Part shown: positions 27,710 through 36,598 of the stretch, piece by piece
How positions within the stretch are numbered: the first letter of the stretch is position 1
Layout of the letters: every line of letters begins with the position of its first letter
Assembly (NCBI GenBank): GCA_937973965.1
Contig: CALJJQ010000119.1
Coordinates: 1 to 51,982, forward strand
DNA from: an uncultured Calothrix sp.
GTDB lineage: Bacteria; Cyanobacteriota; Cyanobacteriia; Cyanobacteriales; Nostocaceae
Reading direction: 5' to 3'
DNA length: 51,982 nucleotides
Notes under the pieces: model-generated
The model's input: only the letters and a program-made list of their open reading frames with translations
The model's database searches: none
What the model was told of the DNA's origin: nothing
Program-made: the position numbers and the translations under genes

Positions 27710-28495
27710 CTAATTTGTTTCAGGTTCAATTTGCCAGATTCGAGAAAGAAATGACATGAATTGATCTAGAACAATACCGACTCCCCCTAAATAAATAATC
27801 GCTAAAATAATTTCGCTGATGTTAGAATTATTATAGGCATTAATAATAAAAAAGCCCAGACCATCATCAGATAACAGCATTTCCGCAGCAACTACTGCTA
27901 ACCAAGATAAACCCAGAGCAATTCGCAATCCGGTCAAAATATGGGGAAGTGTGGCTGGTAAAATTATTTTGGTAATTTTTTTCCACCAAGGAAGTTTGAG
28001 AATTCTCCCCACATTCAGATAATCTTGGGGAATTAATTGTACACCCATTGCCGTATTAATAATAATTGGCCAAATTGCCGTAATTAAAATTACAAAAATT
28101 GCAGAGGGATTGGGTTTGAGAAAAACTGCTTGCGCAAGGGGTAGCCAAGCTAAGGGTGCAACAGGACGTAGTAATTGTATGATGGGATTAATGGCTTGAA
28201 AAAGAAAGGGAATCAGACTAATTAAAAAGCCGATGGGAATACCAATCAATATGGCAAGTATATAACCAAGAGTAACCCGTTTTAAGCTAGCAAGGATGAG
28301 CCAAAATAAGCCTTTGTTGGTATCACTTTTATAGAAGAAAGGGTTGAGAATTAATTCGTGGGTTTCTTTAACTACTTGGAATGGTGAGGGTAGGGAAGTT
28401 TCTGGACGAAGGCTGAGTAATTGCCAAATCACAATTACGACTATAACTCCCACCAGAGATGGGGGGATTTTTTTGAAGAGGTTGGAAATAGACAT
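27710..28495 (-). CDS. ABC transporter permease, NrtB/CmpB/SsuC type
   Basis: 261 residues with about six membrane segments. The cytoplasmic coupling loop LPHILTGLRIALGLSWLAVV, followed by AAEMLLSDDGLGFFI, is close to NrtB (nitrate) and CmpB (bicarbonate) permeases. It starts 14 nt after the stop of the substrate-binding protein gene, so the two form an operon. No ATPase gene follows: the next gene, desC, is convergent. The transporter must borrow an ATPase from elsewhere or be non-functional. The substrate could be nitrate, nitrite, bicarbonate or a sulfonate-like anion; sequence alone does not settle it. Confidence 0.9.
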   Translation of the reverse strand: MSISNLFKKIPPSLVGVIVVIVIWQLLSLRPETSLPSPFQVVKETHELILNPFFYKSDTNKGLFWLILASLKRVTLGYILAILIGIPIGFLISLIPFLFQAINPIIQLLRPVAPLAWLPLAQAVFLKPNPSAIFVILITAIWPIIINTAMGVQLIPQDYLNVGRILKLPWWKKITKIILPATLPHILTGLRIALGLSWLAVVAAEMLLSDDGLGFFIINAYNNSNISEIILAIIYLGGVGIVLDQFMSFLSRIWQIEPETN

Positions 28496-28509
28496 TTTTA
28501 GACAAGTAG

Positions 28510-29871
28510 CTACTTGATAACAGTCGAATTTAAGTATTTTTCGGGAGCATCAGGATTGAATTCTAAACCGTTGAAAAATTTTTCAATGCCCCGCGATGTG
28601 CTAGTGGGAATTATTTGTTCTTGTCCAATCATTGTCGCGGTTTCTCGCCAAATATCTTCTCGGTTAACTTGATTAATTAATTTTTGGGTAGGAAAATCTC
28701 TGTGACGATATCCCCAGCGCATATCTTCAATTAAAAACCATAAATCGTGACTTTTATAGGGGTAGGAAGCACTTTCAAAAAGTTGATTTTTGCTACTTTC
28801 ATTTTCTGGCAATTGAGATTGATTTGATTTGGGATAACTCCAAAATTTAATCGCATGGGGACTATTTTCGACAATTCGACCATTACCATAATCAAACTTT
28901 CCCATCATGCGATCGCGCATTAAATCTGGTTTTAATCCTATCCACTGACGCTGACTCAAAATCTGGATTAATTCGGGTTTATTTTCGGGTTTGTCACACC
29001 AGATTTGTGCTTCCATGAGTCCTGCAAGTAAAGCTTTGGTTGCACGGGGATATTTATCTACCCATTCTGCACGAACTACTAAAGCTTTTTCCGGATGATT
29101 TGACCATAGTTCCCCACTGGTAACCGCAGAATAACCGATTTTTTGATTAATTAATCTTTGATGCCACGGATCAACTACGCAAAATCCCTCCATTGTTCCT
29201 CCCCGCATATTCGCAACCATTTGAGGTGGGGGAATCACAATTAATGATGCGTCTTTATCTGGATTAATCCCTGCATATTCTAACCACCAACGCATAAAAA
29301 AATCCCCCGTCACTCGGCGAAAGGGAATGGCAAACCGGAGCGAATTTCCATCTTTAGCTTTGCTCTGCAACGCTGCTTTGATTGGGGAACCATCCAATCC
29401 TAAATTTAACCCTAAATACTCCTTGGCAACGGAAATTCCCTGACCATTAACGTTCATCCGAGCTAAAATATACAGGGGTATTTTACGTCCATAGCTAATT
29501 TCCCCAGTAGTAATTAAATAGGCCATAGGAAATAACAAGTGACCGCCATCTAAACCATCATCCGCCGCACCAAGCATTAATTTATCACGCATCACCGCCC
29601 AAGAAGGTTGTTTTTGCACCTTGATATCAGTCATCCCATACTGAGAAAAAAAACCCTTGGCTTGGGCGATAATTAATGGAGATGCACTCATAACAGGGAT
29701 AAATCCCAGGGTTGCGGAAGTAGTTTCGGGAGTATTACCATTACCCCCATATACACCATATTGTAATTCTGCCCTTGTCACTGGAGAAAAATTACTGCAC
29801 CCTTGAACTTGGTGAATAAGTACTGTAGCACCTGTTGTAGTTAAAAATCTACGCCGAGAAAGCTGTGCCAT
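28510..29871 (-). CDS. ABC substrate-binding lipoprotein, NrtA/CmpA type
   Basis: 453 residues. The start MAQLSRRRFLTTTGATVLIH has a twin-arginine motif, followed by a lipobox-like VQGC (Cys about 25), as in cyanobacterial NrtA and CmpA. The body carries the family's LGFIPVMSASPLIIAQAKGFF, the GADDGLDGGHLLFPMAY-like AADDGLDGGHLLFPMAYLIT, and MEGFCVVDPWHQRLI. It would hold an oxyanion in the periplasm and pass it to the permease encoded next. I cannot distinguish a nitrate from a bicarbonate binder by eye. No NtcA site (GTA-N8-TAC) was recognised upstream. Confidence 0.9.
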   Translation of the reverse strand: MAQLSRRRFLTTTGATVLIHQVQGCSNFSPVTRAELQYGVYGGNGNTPETTSATLGFIPVMSASPLIIAQAKGFFSQYGMTDIKVQKQPSWAVMRDKLMLGAADDGLDGGHLLFPMAYLITTGEISYGRKIPLYILARMNVNGQGISVAKEYLGLNLGLDGSPIKAALQSKAKDGNSLRFAIPFRRVTGDFFMRWWLEYAGINPDKDASLIVIPPPQMVANMRGGTMEGFCVVDPWHQRLINQKIGYSAVTSGELWSNHPEKALVVRAEWVDKYPRATKALLAGLMEAQIWCDKPENKPELIQILSQRQWIGLKPDLMRDRMMGKFDYGNGRIVENSPHAIKFWSYPKSNQSQLPENESSKNQLFESASYPYKSHDLWFLIEDMRWGYRHRDFPTQKLINQVNREDIWRETATMIGQEQIIPTSTSRGIEKFFNGLEFNPDAPEKYLNSTVIK

Positions 29872-30072
29872 ACATCATTTCGTAGCAAAATATCAAACCC
29901 AAAATTATAGAGTTATTAAAACATATTTTAGGTGGTGAAAATAGGGAATAGAGAGTGGGGAATCGGGAATGGAAAATAAAAAAGATTTATTTTGAACTTT
30001 GCTATGTTATATATCTAATAATTATTTTTTCCTAAGGTTTATCAATTTTAATTCTCGTTTGAATGAGAAAAC

Positions 30073-30771
30073 TTAGCGACTAAAATTACGAATATAATTT
30101 AACTCATCTATTTGTAATTGTGGCAGTGTCACAGGGAAAGATTGTTCTGCAACCCGATTATTCGGTTGAACTGCAAACATCGCTCGTAATACCATTGCTG
30201 GATCGACGTATCCACCACGATAACGGATTGTCCAATGGAGGTGAGGTCCAGTTGTCCTTCCCGTCATTCCTACCCGACCGATACGGACACCTGCAGGAAT
30301 CTGTTGTCCTTCCCGAATCAAAATTCCACCGAGACTGTCGAATAAATAGGGTTGACCATCCCTTTCTACCACACCACCTTCTAAATGACAATAGGAATGT
30401 TGCCAATCTCCCGACTGGATGATTATATGGGTACCACAAGCTCCGCGATCACTGACTTTGATTACTGTTCCTGTCCACCAGTTGCGAATATAACTACCCC
30501 TGGGTGCAGCAATATCTAAACCATTATGAAATTCCCAATCATTACCACCTGTGGGGGAGCGACGATAACCAAAGGGAGACGTGTAGACTTGAAAGTTCTC
30601 CACAGGAAATGATGCTCGACTCCAATCGTTGCTGAAGGAGGTTGTGTTAATTTGTCTAGCCCTCACCAATTGGGGGGAGAATAATATAATTGATATTGCC
30701 ACAACCAAAAACCAGAGAATGAAAAACTTTCTGCCAATTCGTAAACGTTGACGATACCATTGCCACATCAT
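30073..30771 (-). CDS. M23-family peptidase (LytM domain), exported or membrane-anchored
   Basis: 232 residues from the ATG at 30769-30771 (MMWQWYRQRLRIG); an ATG 60 nt further upstream is possible but lies inside the divergent gene's upstream region. One membrane segment (FFILWFLVVAISIILFS) precedes the peptidase domain. Zinc-binding motifs are visible: HNGLDIAAP (H-x3-D) and GPHLHWTIRY (HxH), plus GDWQHSYCHLEGG. It probably cuts peptidoglycan cross-links in the periplasm. It is divergent from the polysaccharide deacetylase gene, another cell-envelope enzyme, with about 160 nt between starts. Confidence 0.9.
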   Translation of the reverse strand: MMWQWYRQRLRIGRKFFILWFLVVAISIILFSPQLVRARQINTTSFSNDWSRASFPVENFQVYTSPFGYRRSPTGGNDWEFHNGLDIAAPRGSYIRNWWTGTVIKVSDRGACGTHIIIQSGDWQHSYCHLEGGVVERDGQPYLFDSLGGILIREGQQIPAGVRIGRVGMTGRTTGPHLHWTIRYRGGYVDPAMVLRAMFAVQPNNRVAEQSFPVTLPQLQIDELNYIRNFSR

Positions 30772-30929
30772 TTTCGCCTCTGTGTATTTTCGGTTTGAAA
30801 TCAAGTTTGAGTCTGATTGCCAAATTCTCAATTAGCAGTTTTGACCAACTTTATTATTCCCTCTCCACGGTGCAACTTTATACCCCTATTGCAATAATCA
30901 AGCAATGGCATTATCTAAACCAGTTCCCT

Positions 30930-31622
30930 ATGCTCCAATTAGCTCCTTTTTATCCCTATGTCTACCGAATTCTCCAACCCACCTTTCCCCAGTGTTTATG
31001 GAATGGCCATCCCCATTCCCCCCAAATAGCTTTGACTTTTGATGATGGTCCCCATCCGGAATACACACCGCAACTTTTAAAGGTTCTGGATAAGTACCAA
31101 ATTCCTGCCAGTTTTTTTTGGTTGGGTGTCTGTGTGGAACGCATTCCCGAAATCGCTCGTAGTGTCTTTACCAATCACCATTGGTTGGGAATACATGGAT
31201 ATTATCACCACAATTTTCCCTTCCTGTCTCCAGAACAGTTACAAAATTCCCTTGTTCGCACCCAAAGAATTATCGCTAATGCCTGTAATTTAGCACCGGA
31301 AAACATTGTAGATGTGCGTCCACCTAATGGATTATTTACACCCAAAACCTTGAAACTATTACGTCAATGGAACTTTCGTCCTGTGATGTGGAGTGTGGTT
31401 CCGGAAGATTGGGTGCGTCCGGGAATTGAGGTGGTTAATCGTCGAGTTTTAACCCAAGTGAGGAACGGATCAATTATCGTCTTGCATGATGGTTACTATG
31501 GTGGTCAAGATGTTGCAGCAACGGTAGATTGGTTAATTCCTAAATTGCAAGAACGGGGATATGAGTTTGTGACTATTCCCCAATTGTGGCAATCACAGTC
31601 CTGTAGTGGGGGACAGAGTTGA
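30930..31622 (+). CDS. Polysaccharide deacetylase (NodB homology domain)
   Basis: 230 residues from the ATG at 30930 (MLQLAPFYPYVYRIL); an in-frame ATG at 30795 would add 45 and overlap the divergent gene. NodB motifs are all there: ALTFDDGPHPE (catalytic and metal Asp), GIHGYYHHN (metal His pair), VRPPNGLFTPKT (active-site groove), and IIVLHDGYYGG near the C-terminus. Such enzymes remove acetyl groups from N-acetylglucosamine polymers or exopolysaccharide. There is no clear signal peptide from this start, so a cytosolic or membrane-edge site is possible. The partner M23 gene suggests an envelope role. Confidence 0.9.
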   Translation: MLQLAPFYPYVYRILQPTFPQCLWNGHPHSPQIALTFDDGPHPEYTPQLLKVLDKYQIPASFFWLGVCVERIPEIARSVFTNHHWLGIHGYYHHNFPFLSPEQLQNSLVRTQRIIANACNLAPENIVDVRPPNGLFTPKTLKLLRQWNFRPVMWSVVPEDWVRPGIEVVNRRVLTQVRNGSIIVLHDGYYGGQDVAATVDWLIPKLQERGYEFVTIPQLWQSQSCSGGQS

Positions 31623-31665
31623 AAGTCTTGATGGCAAAACTTTTCCTGAGTAAGGGTAATTGTCA

Positions 31666-31692
31666 GGTGGGTTAGGGAATGTTTAACCCACC
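31666..31692. terminator. Hairpin between convergent genes
   Basis: GGTGGGTTA (31666-31674) pairs with TAACCCACC (31684-31692) around a 9-nt loop. It lies between the deacetylase and isiB stops. There is no long T tract, so it may be a weak or bidirectional terminator. Confidence 0.55.
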
Positions 31693-31745
31693 ATTGTGCT
31701 GCGATCGCTAATTTAGCTAATTTACCTGTTGAGTATCAGCTAAAT

Positions 31746-32258
31746 CTATATACCAAATTCCCTTTTCAACTGTGCAACCCAAGCCTTGATTCGCTCATCG
31801 GTTAAATCAGATTGATTGTCTTCATCCAACGCTAAACCAACAAACTTACCATCCCTCAAAGCCTTGGATTCATTAAAATCGTATCCGTCCGTTGAAGTAT
31901 AGCCAACTGTCTTTCCACCCTGGGCAGAAATTTTTTCCTCAATAATTCCCATTGCATCTTGGAAATTATCTCCATAACCAATTTGATCTCCAGTGCCAAA
32001 ATAGGCTACTGTTTTACCACTAAAATCAATATTATCTAACTCTTGGTAAAGACCTTCCCAGTCACTTTGTAATTCCCCGATATTCCATGTAGGACAGCCA
32101 ACAATAATATATTCATATTCACTGAATTCACTGCCGTCTGCCTGGGATACATCTACTAAATCAACGATATCGTCACCAAATTCATCACGAATAATTTGGG
32201 CTGCTGATTCTGTTTTTCCCGTAGTTGTACCGTAGAATAAACCTATTTTTTTCGACAT
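31746..32258 (-). CDS. isiB: Flavodoxin
   Basis: 170 residues starting at MSKKIGLFYGTTTGKTES, matching cyanobacterial long-chain flavodoxins in length and sequence. The phosphate loop TTTGKT (10-15) and the two FMN-stacking loops (PTWNIGELQSDW; GTGDQIGYGDNF) are intact. In cyanobacteria flavodoxin replaces ferredoxin as electron carrier from photosystem I when iron is short. An in-frame ATG 24 nt upstream is unlikely. It lies downstream of two CP43-like antenna genes on the same strand with a 166 nt gap; a TGAAAAATTTTCA palindrome at 32298-32310 may be a separate control site. Confidence 0.97.
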   Translation of the reverse strand: MSKKIGLFYGTTTGKTESAAQIIRDEFGDDIVDLVDVSQADGSEFSEYEYIIVGCPTWNIGELQSDWEGLYQELDNIDFSGKTVAYFGTGDQIGYGDNFQDAMGIIEEKISAQGGKTVGYTSTDGYDFNESKALRDGKFVGLALDEDNQSDLTDERIKAWVAQLKREFGI

Positions 32259-32424
32259 ATTCCTAATTTGAATGAACTCCAATTACTTCACCAAAATTGA
32301 AAAATTTTCACCTAATCTGCAAATTGATTGCCATAAAAGAATAGATCAGCTCTCCCTGCTCCCTAATAGTTTCTGGGGTTGATGAAAAATCCAGTTAGTT
32401 AGAGTAATCCAAAATCCAAAATCT

Positions 32425-33498
32425 CTACTGATAAATTCCCGGTGCTTGCACCATATCACCAGTTTGAAAATCAAATCCATTGGCATTTAAACGAGCGCGA
32501 ATTGCGTGCCAAATATGACCACACAAGAATAAACTGGCTAAAACCAGGTGGGAAGTTGCTAACCAACCTCGCACCGTCACCACACCTGTTGTGGTTTCAA
32601 TCACACCCACAGGACCGTAAAACACCTCTGGATAAACCGTGTTGTTAACGCTGACAAAGTAGGCTGCAAAAAAACCCATATAAGCCAAAGCTCCTAAACT
32701 GTAGGATAAATAGGCTTCCCCTGACCAGACAAAGATTTTTTGCGTCCAGGGTAAGGGACTACTAATTAGATGCCAAGTACCACCCAAAATACACATCAAT
32801 CCCACCCAAATATGACCACCGACAACATCTTCTAAATTGTTGACCGCAGCCATTCCCGCTAGTCCATGTACCGGGAACAAATAACTAAATATGACAAAGG
32901 GATTCACTGTTGGATTACTAATTATCCGCACCTGACCACCATTGAACCAAGGATCAAATAAACCACCCCAAAACATCGCCTTTGCTACTAATAACCAAGC
33001 TCCAATCCCCAGTAAAATCAGGTGAATACCCAGAATACTGGTCATCTTGCGTTGGTCTTGCCAGTCGTAGCCAAAAAAACCAGCAAAGCTTTGATTGCGG
33101 GGTAATACGGATTCACCTAATAGGGCATGATAAATGCCACCGGCACCTAACACAGCTGAACTAATCAGGTGAAATACCCCAATCACAAAGTAGGGGTAAG
33201 TATCAACAATTACTCCACCTTTGCCCACTCCCAAGCCCAAAGTTGCTAGATGGGGAATCAAGATTAAACCCTGTTCATAGATAGGTTTGGTGTCATCATA
33301 GCGAGTAATCTCAAATAAAGTCATCGCTCCAGCCCAGAGGACAATCAATCCCGCATGGGCGACATGGGCACCTAGTAGTTTCCCGGAAAGTTCGGCAAAC
33401 CGAGCATTGCCATTCCACCATCCCGCATCTGGAATAGAAGAAGTGATTCCATTAAAATTACTTGCCGTGTTTACCGTATCCATTGTTGCAGTAGTCAT
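32425..33498 (-). CDS. CP43-like chlorophyll antenna protein (IsiA/Pcb family), copy A
   Basis: 357 residues with the six membrane helices of the IsiA/Pcb/CP43 family and no large lumenal loop E, so it is not PsbC. Family blocks include [71 protein letters not shown] and [18 protein letters not shown]. It differs from canonical IsiA at the N-terminus (15-20 extra residues) and near the C-terminus. Likely role: binds chlorophyll a and feeds or shields photosystem I or II under stress. It begins 2 nt after the stop of copy B, with GGAGAGG as ribosome site, so both are one operon. No PsaL fusion is present. Confidence 0.95.
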   Translation of the reverse strand: MTTATMDTVNTASNFNGITSSIPDAGWWNGNARFAELSGKLLGAHVAHAGLIVLWAGAMTLFEITRYDDTKPIYEQGLILIPHLATLGLGVGKGGVIVDTYPYFVIGVFHLISSAVLGAGGIYHALLGESVLPRNQSFAGFFGYDWQDQRKMTSILGIHLILLGIGAWLLVAKAMFWGGLFDPWFNGGQVRIISNPTVNPFVIFSYLFPVHGLAGMAAVNNLEDVVGGHIWVGLMCILGGTWHLISSPLPWTQKIFVWSGEAYLSYSLGALAYMGFFAAYFVSVNNTVYPEVFYGPVGVIETTTGVVTVRGWLATSHLVLASLFLCGHIWHAIRARLNANGFDFQTGDMVQAPGIYQ

Positions 33499-33500
33499 AT

Positions 33501-34532
33501 TTAGGCAACCTCTCCCCGCGTTGAACGAACTAATTTACCTTGCTCAAAATCAAATCCAGCTGCTCTGAGTGCGTGCCAAAGATGACCCTGGAGGAAGAAA
33601 AATCCTAACCAAAACTGGGTATTGGCTAACCAAACACGGGATGAAAGTAGATCCCCATTACCAAAATAGGGAAAACGGTCAAAGCCAATATTTAATGCTG
33701 GGCCATAAAACTCCACTGGGTACACCAGAGTGTTAACGCTGACAAAGTAGGTGGCAATAAAACTCATCAGTGCCACTGCTCCCAAACTGTAGGATAAATA
33801 GGCTTCTCCTGACCAGACAAATAGGCGTTTTGCCCAGGGAAATGGTTCAGTGATAATGTGCCAAAATCCACCACCAATGCAGAGTATCCCTACCCAGATG
33901 TGACCACCGACGACATCCTCCAGGTTGTTGACGCTCGCTAGCCAATTCTTACCAACTGCACCGAATAAATACCCGAAAATTGCGATCGCATTCAAGTTAG
34001 GATGGTCAATGACTCTAACTTCACCCACAATCGGGTCGTACAAACCACCGTATAACATGGCTTTGGCGACAAATAAACCAGCACCTACACCCAGCAACAC
34101 TAGGTGAATGCCCAAAATGGTTGTCATTTTCCTGCTATCATTCCAGCGATAACCAAAAAAACTAAATTGCTCCTCCAGAGTGCTTGGTCCGCGCAGAGCA
34201 TGGAAAATTCCTCCTAATCCCAAAAATGCAGAACTAATCAGGTGCAAAACCCCGACGACAAAGTAGGGATAGGTATCTAACACCTGTCCCCCACTACCAA
34301 CTCCCCAACCCAAACTGGCTAAATGGGGTAGCAAAATTAAACCCTGTTCATACATGGGTCGAGTGGTATCAAAACGGGCTATTTCAAACAAGGTTGTCAC
34401 CCCTGTCCAAAATACGATCAATCCTGCATGGGCGACATGAGCACCCAACAGTTTCCCTGATAAGTCTGCGAAACGAGCATTTCCAGCCCACCAGGGTATT
34501 TGATTGGATGTACTAATTGCCATGCCTGTCAT
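33501..34532 (-). CDS. CP43-like chlorophyll antenna protein (IsiA/Pcb family), copy B
   Basis: 343 residues, first gene of the leftward antenna-isiB operon. It has the same six-helix pattern: [73 protein letters not shown] and [16 protein letters not shown]. The start ATG at 34532 has a strong AGGAGGT 7 nt upstream, which fixes the start (an internal ATG three codons later is less likely). By eye it is closer to copy A than to canonical IsiA, suggesting that A and B arose by tandem duplication. A Fur-box-like site lies about 85 nt upstream. Confidence 0.95.
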   Translation of the reverse strand: MTGMAISTSNQIPWWAGNARFADLSGKLLGAHVAHAGLIVFWTGVTTLFEIARFDTTRPMYEQGLILLPHLASLGWGVGSGGQVLDTYPYFVVGVLHLISSAFLGLGGIFHALRGPSTLEEQFSFFGYRWNDSRKMTTILGIHLVLLGVGAGLFVAKAMLYGGLYDPIVGEVRVIDHPNLNAIAIFGYLFGAVGKNWLASVNNLEDVVGGHIWVGILCIGGGFWHIITEPFPWAKRLFVWSGEAYLSYSLGAVALMSFIATYFVSVNTLVYPVEFYGPALNIGFDRFPYFGNGDLLSSRVWLANTQFWLGFFFLQGHLWHALRAAGFDFEQGKLVRSTRGEVA

Positions 34533-34616
34533 GGCTTTACCTCCTATAGGTTGCTTTTCGCTACTTAATGATTAAGTCTTTCAATTAAGCCTTGAAAGGT
34601 ATCCTAGCAAACTTGT

Positions 34617-34631
34617 TGAAATTATTTATCA
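34617..34631. promoter_or_regulatory. Fur-box-like site
   Basis: TGAAATTATTTATCA agrees with the 7-1-7 Fur consensus TGATAATNATTATCA at 11 of 14 defined positions. It lies about 85 nt upstream of the leftward antenna operon, where iron-dependent repression would be expected. Confidence 0.45.
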
Positions 34632-34693
34632 GTTATTTCATTAAGTTATATTAAAAAAATGAGAGTATATTCAGGGAGGATTTACCCTCCGCT

Positions 34694-35011
34694 ATGGGGA
34701 AAAGTGATTATAAGGCTTCAATTTCTCGCCCTATTCCCGTACAGACGCGACATGTCGCGTCTCGACTCACCTCTGAAACCAAAAGATTATGTTCCGGTGT
34801 AACCCTATCCAAAGAAATTAAGATAAAATTGCAATTAGTTTCCAGCCGCTCATACATCTATGGAAACAGCAATAAACTGGAATTGGCTGAATTCATTTTT
34901 GGCTTGAAAGCAGGCCGAACAATGGATTTAGCTTTTTTATTGCAAGCGCGATACTTGGGTAAGAGTTGGGAGGCGATCGCAGAATTTATCTCGGCTTTTG
35001 CCAAAAATTAA
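34694..35011 (+). CDS. Doubtful small open frame upstream of isiA
   Basis: A 105-codon frame. Its first third is made of palindromic repeat DNA (34739-34763), so the N-terminus is not a natural protein. The rest (KLELAEFIFGLKAGRTMDLA, LGKSWEAIAEFISAFAKN) has protein-like composition but no family I recognise. A start at the internal Met near the end would give only about 30 residues. It could be a small real gene, a remnant, or chance. Confidence 0.2.
   Translation: MGKSDYKASISRPIPVQTRHVASRLTSETKRLCSGVTLSKEIKIKLQLVSSRSYIYGNSNKLELAEFIFGLKAGRTMDLAFLLQARYLGKSWEAIAEFISAFAKN
34739..34763. repeat. GTAGAGAC-type palindrome, GCGACATGTCGC core
   Basis: GTACAGACGCGACA / TGTCGCGTCTC. The core differs from GCGATATATCGC at two paired positions, so the stem is kept. 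Confidence 0.8.
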
Positions 35012-35187
35012 CTTTTGTAAATCAAAATTAATTTAAAAATATTCTCAATAGTTGCTAATTCATGTTAAAGATAAAGTAGTGGGGTAAATCCTCGACCAAG
35101 CCTTTTAGCTTTTGAGAAAAATTACTGCTATTTTGCCAAAATTTTGGTTGTCAAATCCATAAATCGATAAGGGAGTAAGCATCAATA

Positions 35188-36225
35188 ATGCAGACATACG
35201 ATAATCCCCAGGTCAAATATGATTGGTGGGCGGGAAATGCACGTTTTGCCAATCTTTCTGGCTTATTCATCGGCGCTCACGTTGCTCAAGCAGCCTTGAC
35301 AATGTTGTGGGCTGGTGCATTTACGTGGTTTGAAATTTCTCGCTACAACCCAGAGATACCAATGGGAGAGCAGGGATTGATATTATTACCACACCTGGCA
35401 ACTTTAGGCTTTGGTGTCGGAGAAGGGGGAGTAGTTTTAGATACCTATCCCTACTTTGTCATCGGCGCTCTACATCTGATTTCTTCGGCGGTGTTAGGTG
35501 CAGGGGCATTATTTCATACCTTCAAAGCACCACAAAATTTACGTGATGCCAGTGGACGCGCTTGTAAATTCCATTTTGATTGGGATGACCCGAAAAAACT
35601 CGGATTCATCCTCGGACACCATTTGTTGTTTTTAGGGTTTGCGGCTTTACTATTGGTTGGTAAAGCAATGTTTTGGGGTGGAATTTATGACGCAACCATT
35701 CACAACGTGAGAACGGTTGTGAATCCGACGTTAAATCCCTTGGTAATTTTTGGTTATCAAACCCATTTTGCTAGCGTCAACAACTTGGAAGACTTGATTG
35801 GTGGTCATATTTACGTTGGTTTGATGTTAATTGGTGGTGGGGTTTGGCACATAATTAAAGAACCATTCCCTTGGGCAAAAAAACTCCTGATTTTCTCTGG
35901 TGAAGCAATTCTTTCCTACTCTTTGGGTGGTATTGCATTAGCAGGATTTGTTGCTGCCTATTTTTGTGCCGTAAATACGCTTGCTTATCCAGTTGAATTC
36001 TACGGAAATGTGTTAGAGGTGAAGTTAGGTGTTAGTCCCTATTTTGCCGATTCAGTGAAGTTGGCAAATGGAGGTTATACCGCCAGAGCTTGGTTAGCAA
36101 ATGCTCATTTCTTCCTTGCTTTCTTCTTCCTCCAAGGACATTTATGGCACGCATTGCGAGCAATCGGAGTTGATTTTAGAGAAGTTGAAAAGTCTCTGAA
36201 TGCAGTGAATACGGTTAATAGTTAA
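35188..36225 (+). CDS. isiA: Iron-stress-induced chlorophyll-binding protein IsiA (CP43')
   Basis: 345 residues, the canonical member of the group here: [20 protein letters not shown] at the start, then AAHVAQAAL-like [77 protein letters not shown], and [20 protein letters not shown]. In other cyanobacteria IsiA forms rings of antenna around photosystem I and also dissipates energy when iron is scarce. The ATG has AAGGGAG 12 nt upstream. Unlike the common isiAB arrangement, isiB is not directly downstream; it lies in the divergent operon. The next gene, 373 nt on, is another antenna gene. Confidence 0.97.
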   Translation: MQTYDNPQVKYDWWAGNARFANLSGLFIGAHVAQAALTMLWAGAFTWFEISRYNPEIPMGEQGLILLPHLATLGFGVGEGGVVLDTYPYFVIGALHLISSAVLGAGALFHTFKAPQNLRDASGRACKFHFDWDDPKKLGFILGHHLLFLGFAALLLVGKAMFWGGIYDATIHNVRTVVNPTLNPLVIFGYQTHFASVNNLEDLIGGHIYVGLMLIGGGVWHIIKEPFPWAKKLLIFSGEAILSYSLGGIALAGFVAAYFCAVNTLAYPVEFYGNVLEVKLGVSPYFADSVKLANGGYTARAWLANAHFFLAFFFLQGHLWHALRAIGVDFREVEKSLNAVNTVNS

Positions 36226-36307
36226 TCAATTATGGTTGACTTTTAACTGTTGATTGTAGTCAAAATTTTAACCCTATCATACCAGTAGTAATTGGTGCAG
36301 GCTTTTT

Positions 36308-36452
36308 GTACAGGTTGGCGGAAATATCCAGACTATTTGTCTGATGACTATGCTCCGCGTAGTCATCCAGTGTGTGAAGGCGGAGCCTTCATTTAGGAGG
36401 TATTAGCCCTCGCACCCTTAAGTTCCCAAGCGAAGTATAGGAGCTAGGGAAA
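36308..36452 (+). repeat. Multi-hairpin dispersed element, copy 2
   Basis: Begins TGTACAGGTTGGCGGAAATA and holds the stems TGATGACTATGC / GCGTAGTCATC and TGAAGGCGGAGCCTTCA. It lies between isiA and the next antenna gene and may have separated their transcription. Confidence 0.7.
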
Positions 36453-36534
36453 GTGAGTATGTATCTAAAACACAACTTGATTTTTGCTACTTTACCATCC
36501 TGTTAAAGTCTATTCCTGCAATCCAAAATCTAAA

Positions 36535-36563
36535 GTAGGGATGACCCGACGGGTCATCTCTAC
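36535..36563. repeat. GTAGAGAC-type palindrome, ATGACCCGACGGGTCAT core
   Basis: GTAGGGATGACCC / GGGTCATCTCTAC: same outer arms, entirely different inner stem. Confidence 0.8.
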
Positions 36564-36598
36564 AGGAATCAAAAATCAAAAGGAGGTAATATCAAATC

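Larger units (their letters stand above)
34533..35187. promoter_or_regulatory. Divergent control region of the isi locus
   Basis: This 655 bp separates the leftward antenna-isiB operon from isiA. It contains a Fur-box-like 15-mer (34617-34631), a GTAGAGAC-type palindrome (34739-34763), a doubtful small frame (34694-35011), a weaker Fur-like match (about 35033-35047, 10 of 14 by eye), and the isiA ribosome site AAGGGAG (35169-35175). Confidence 0.5.
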
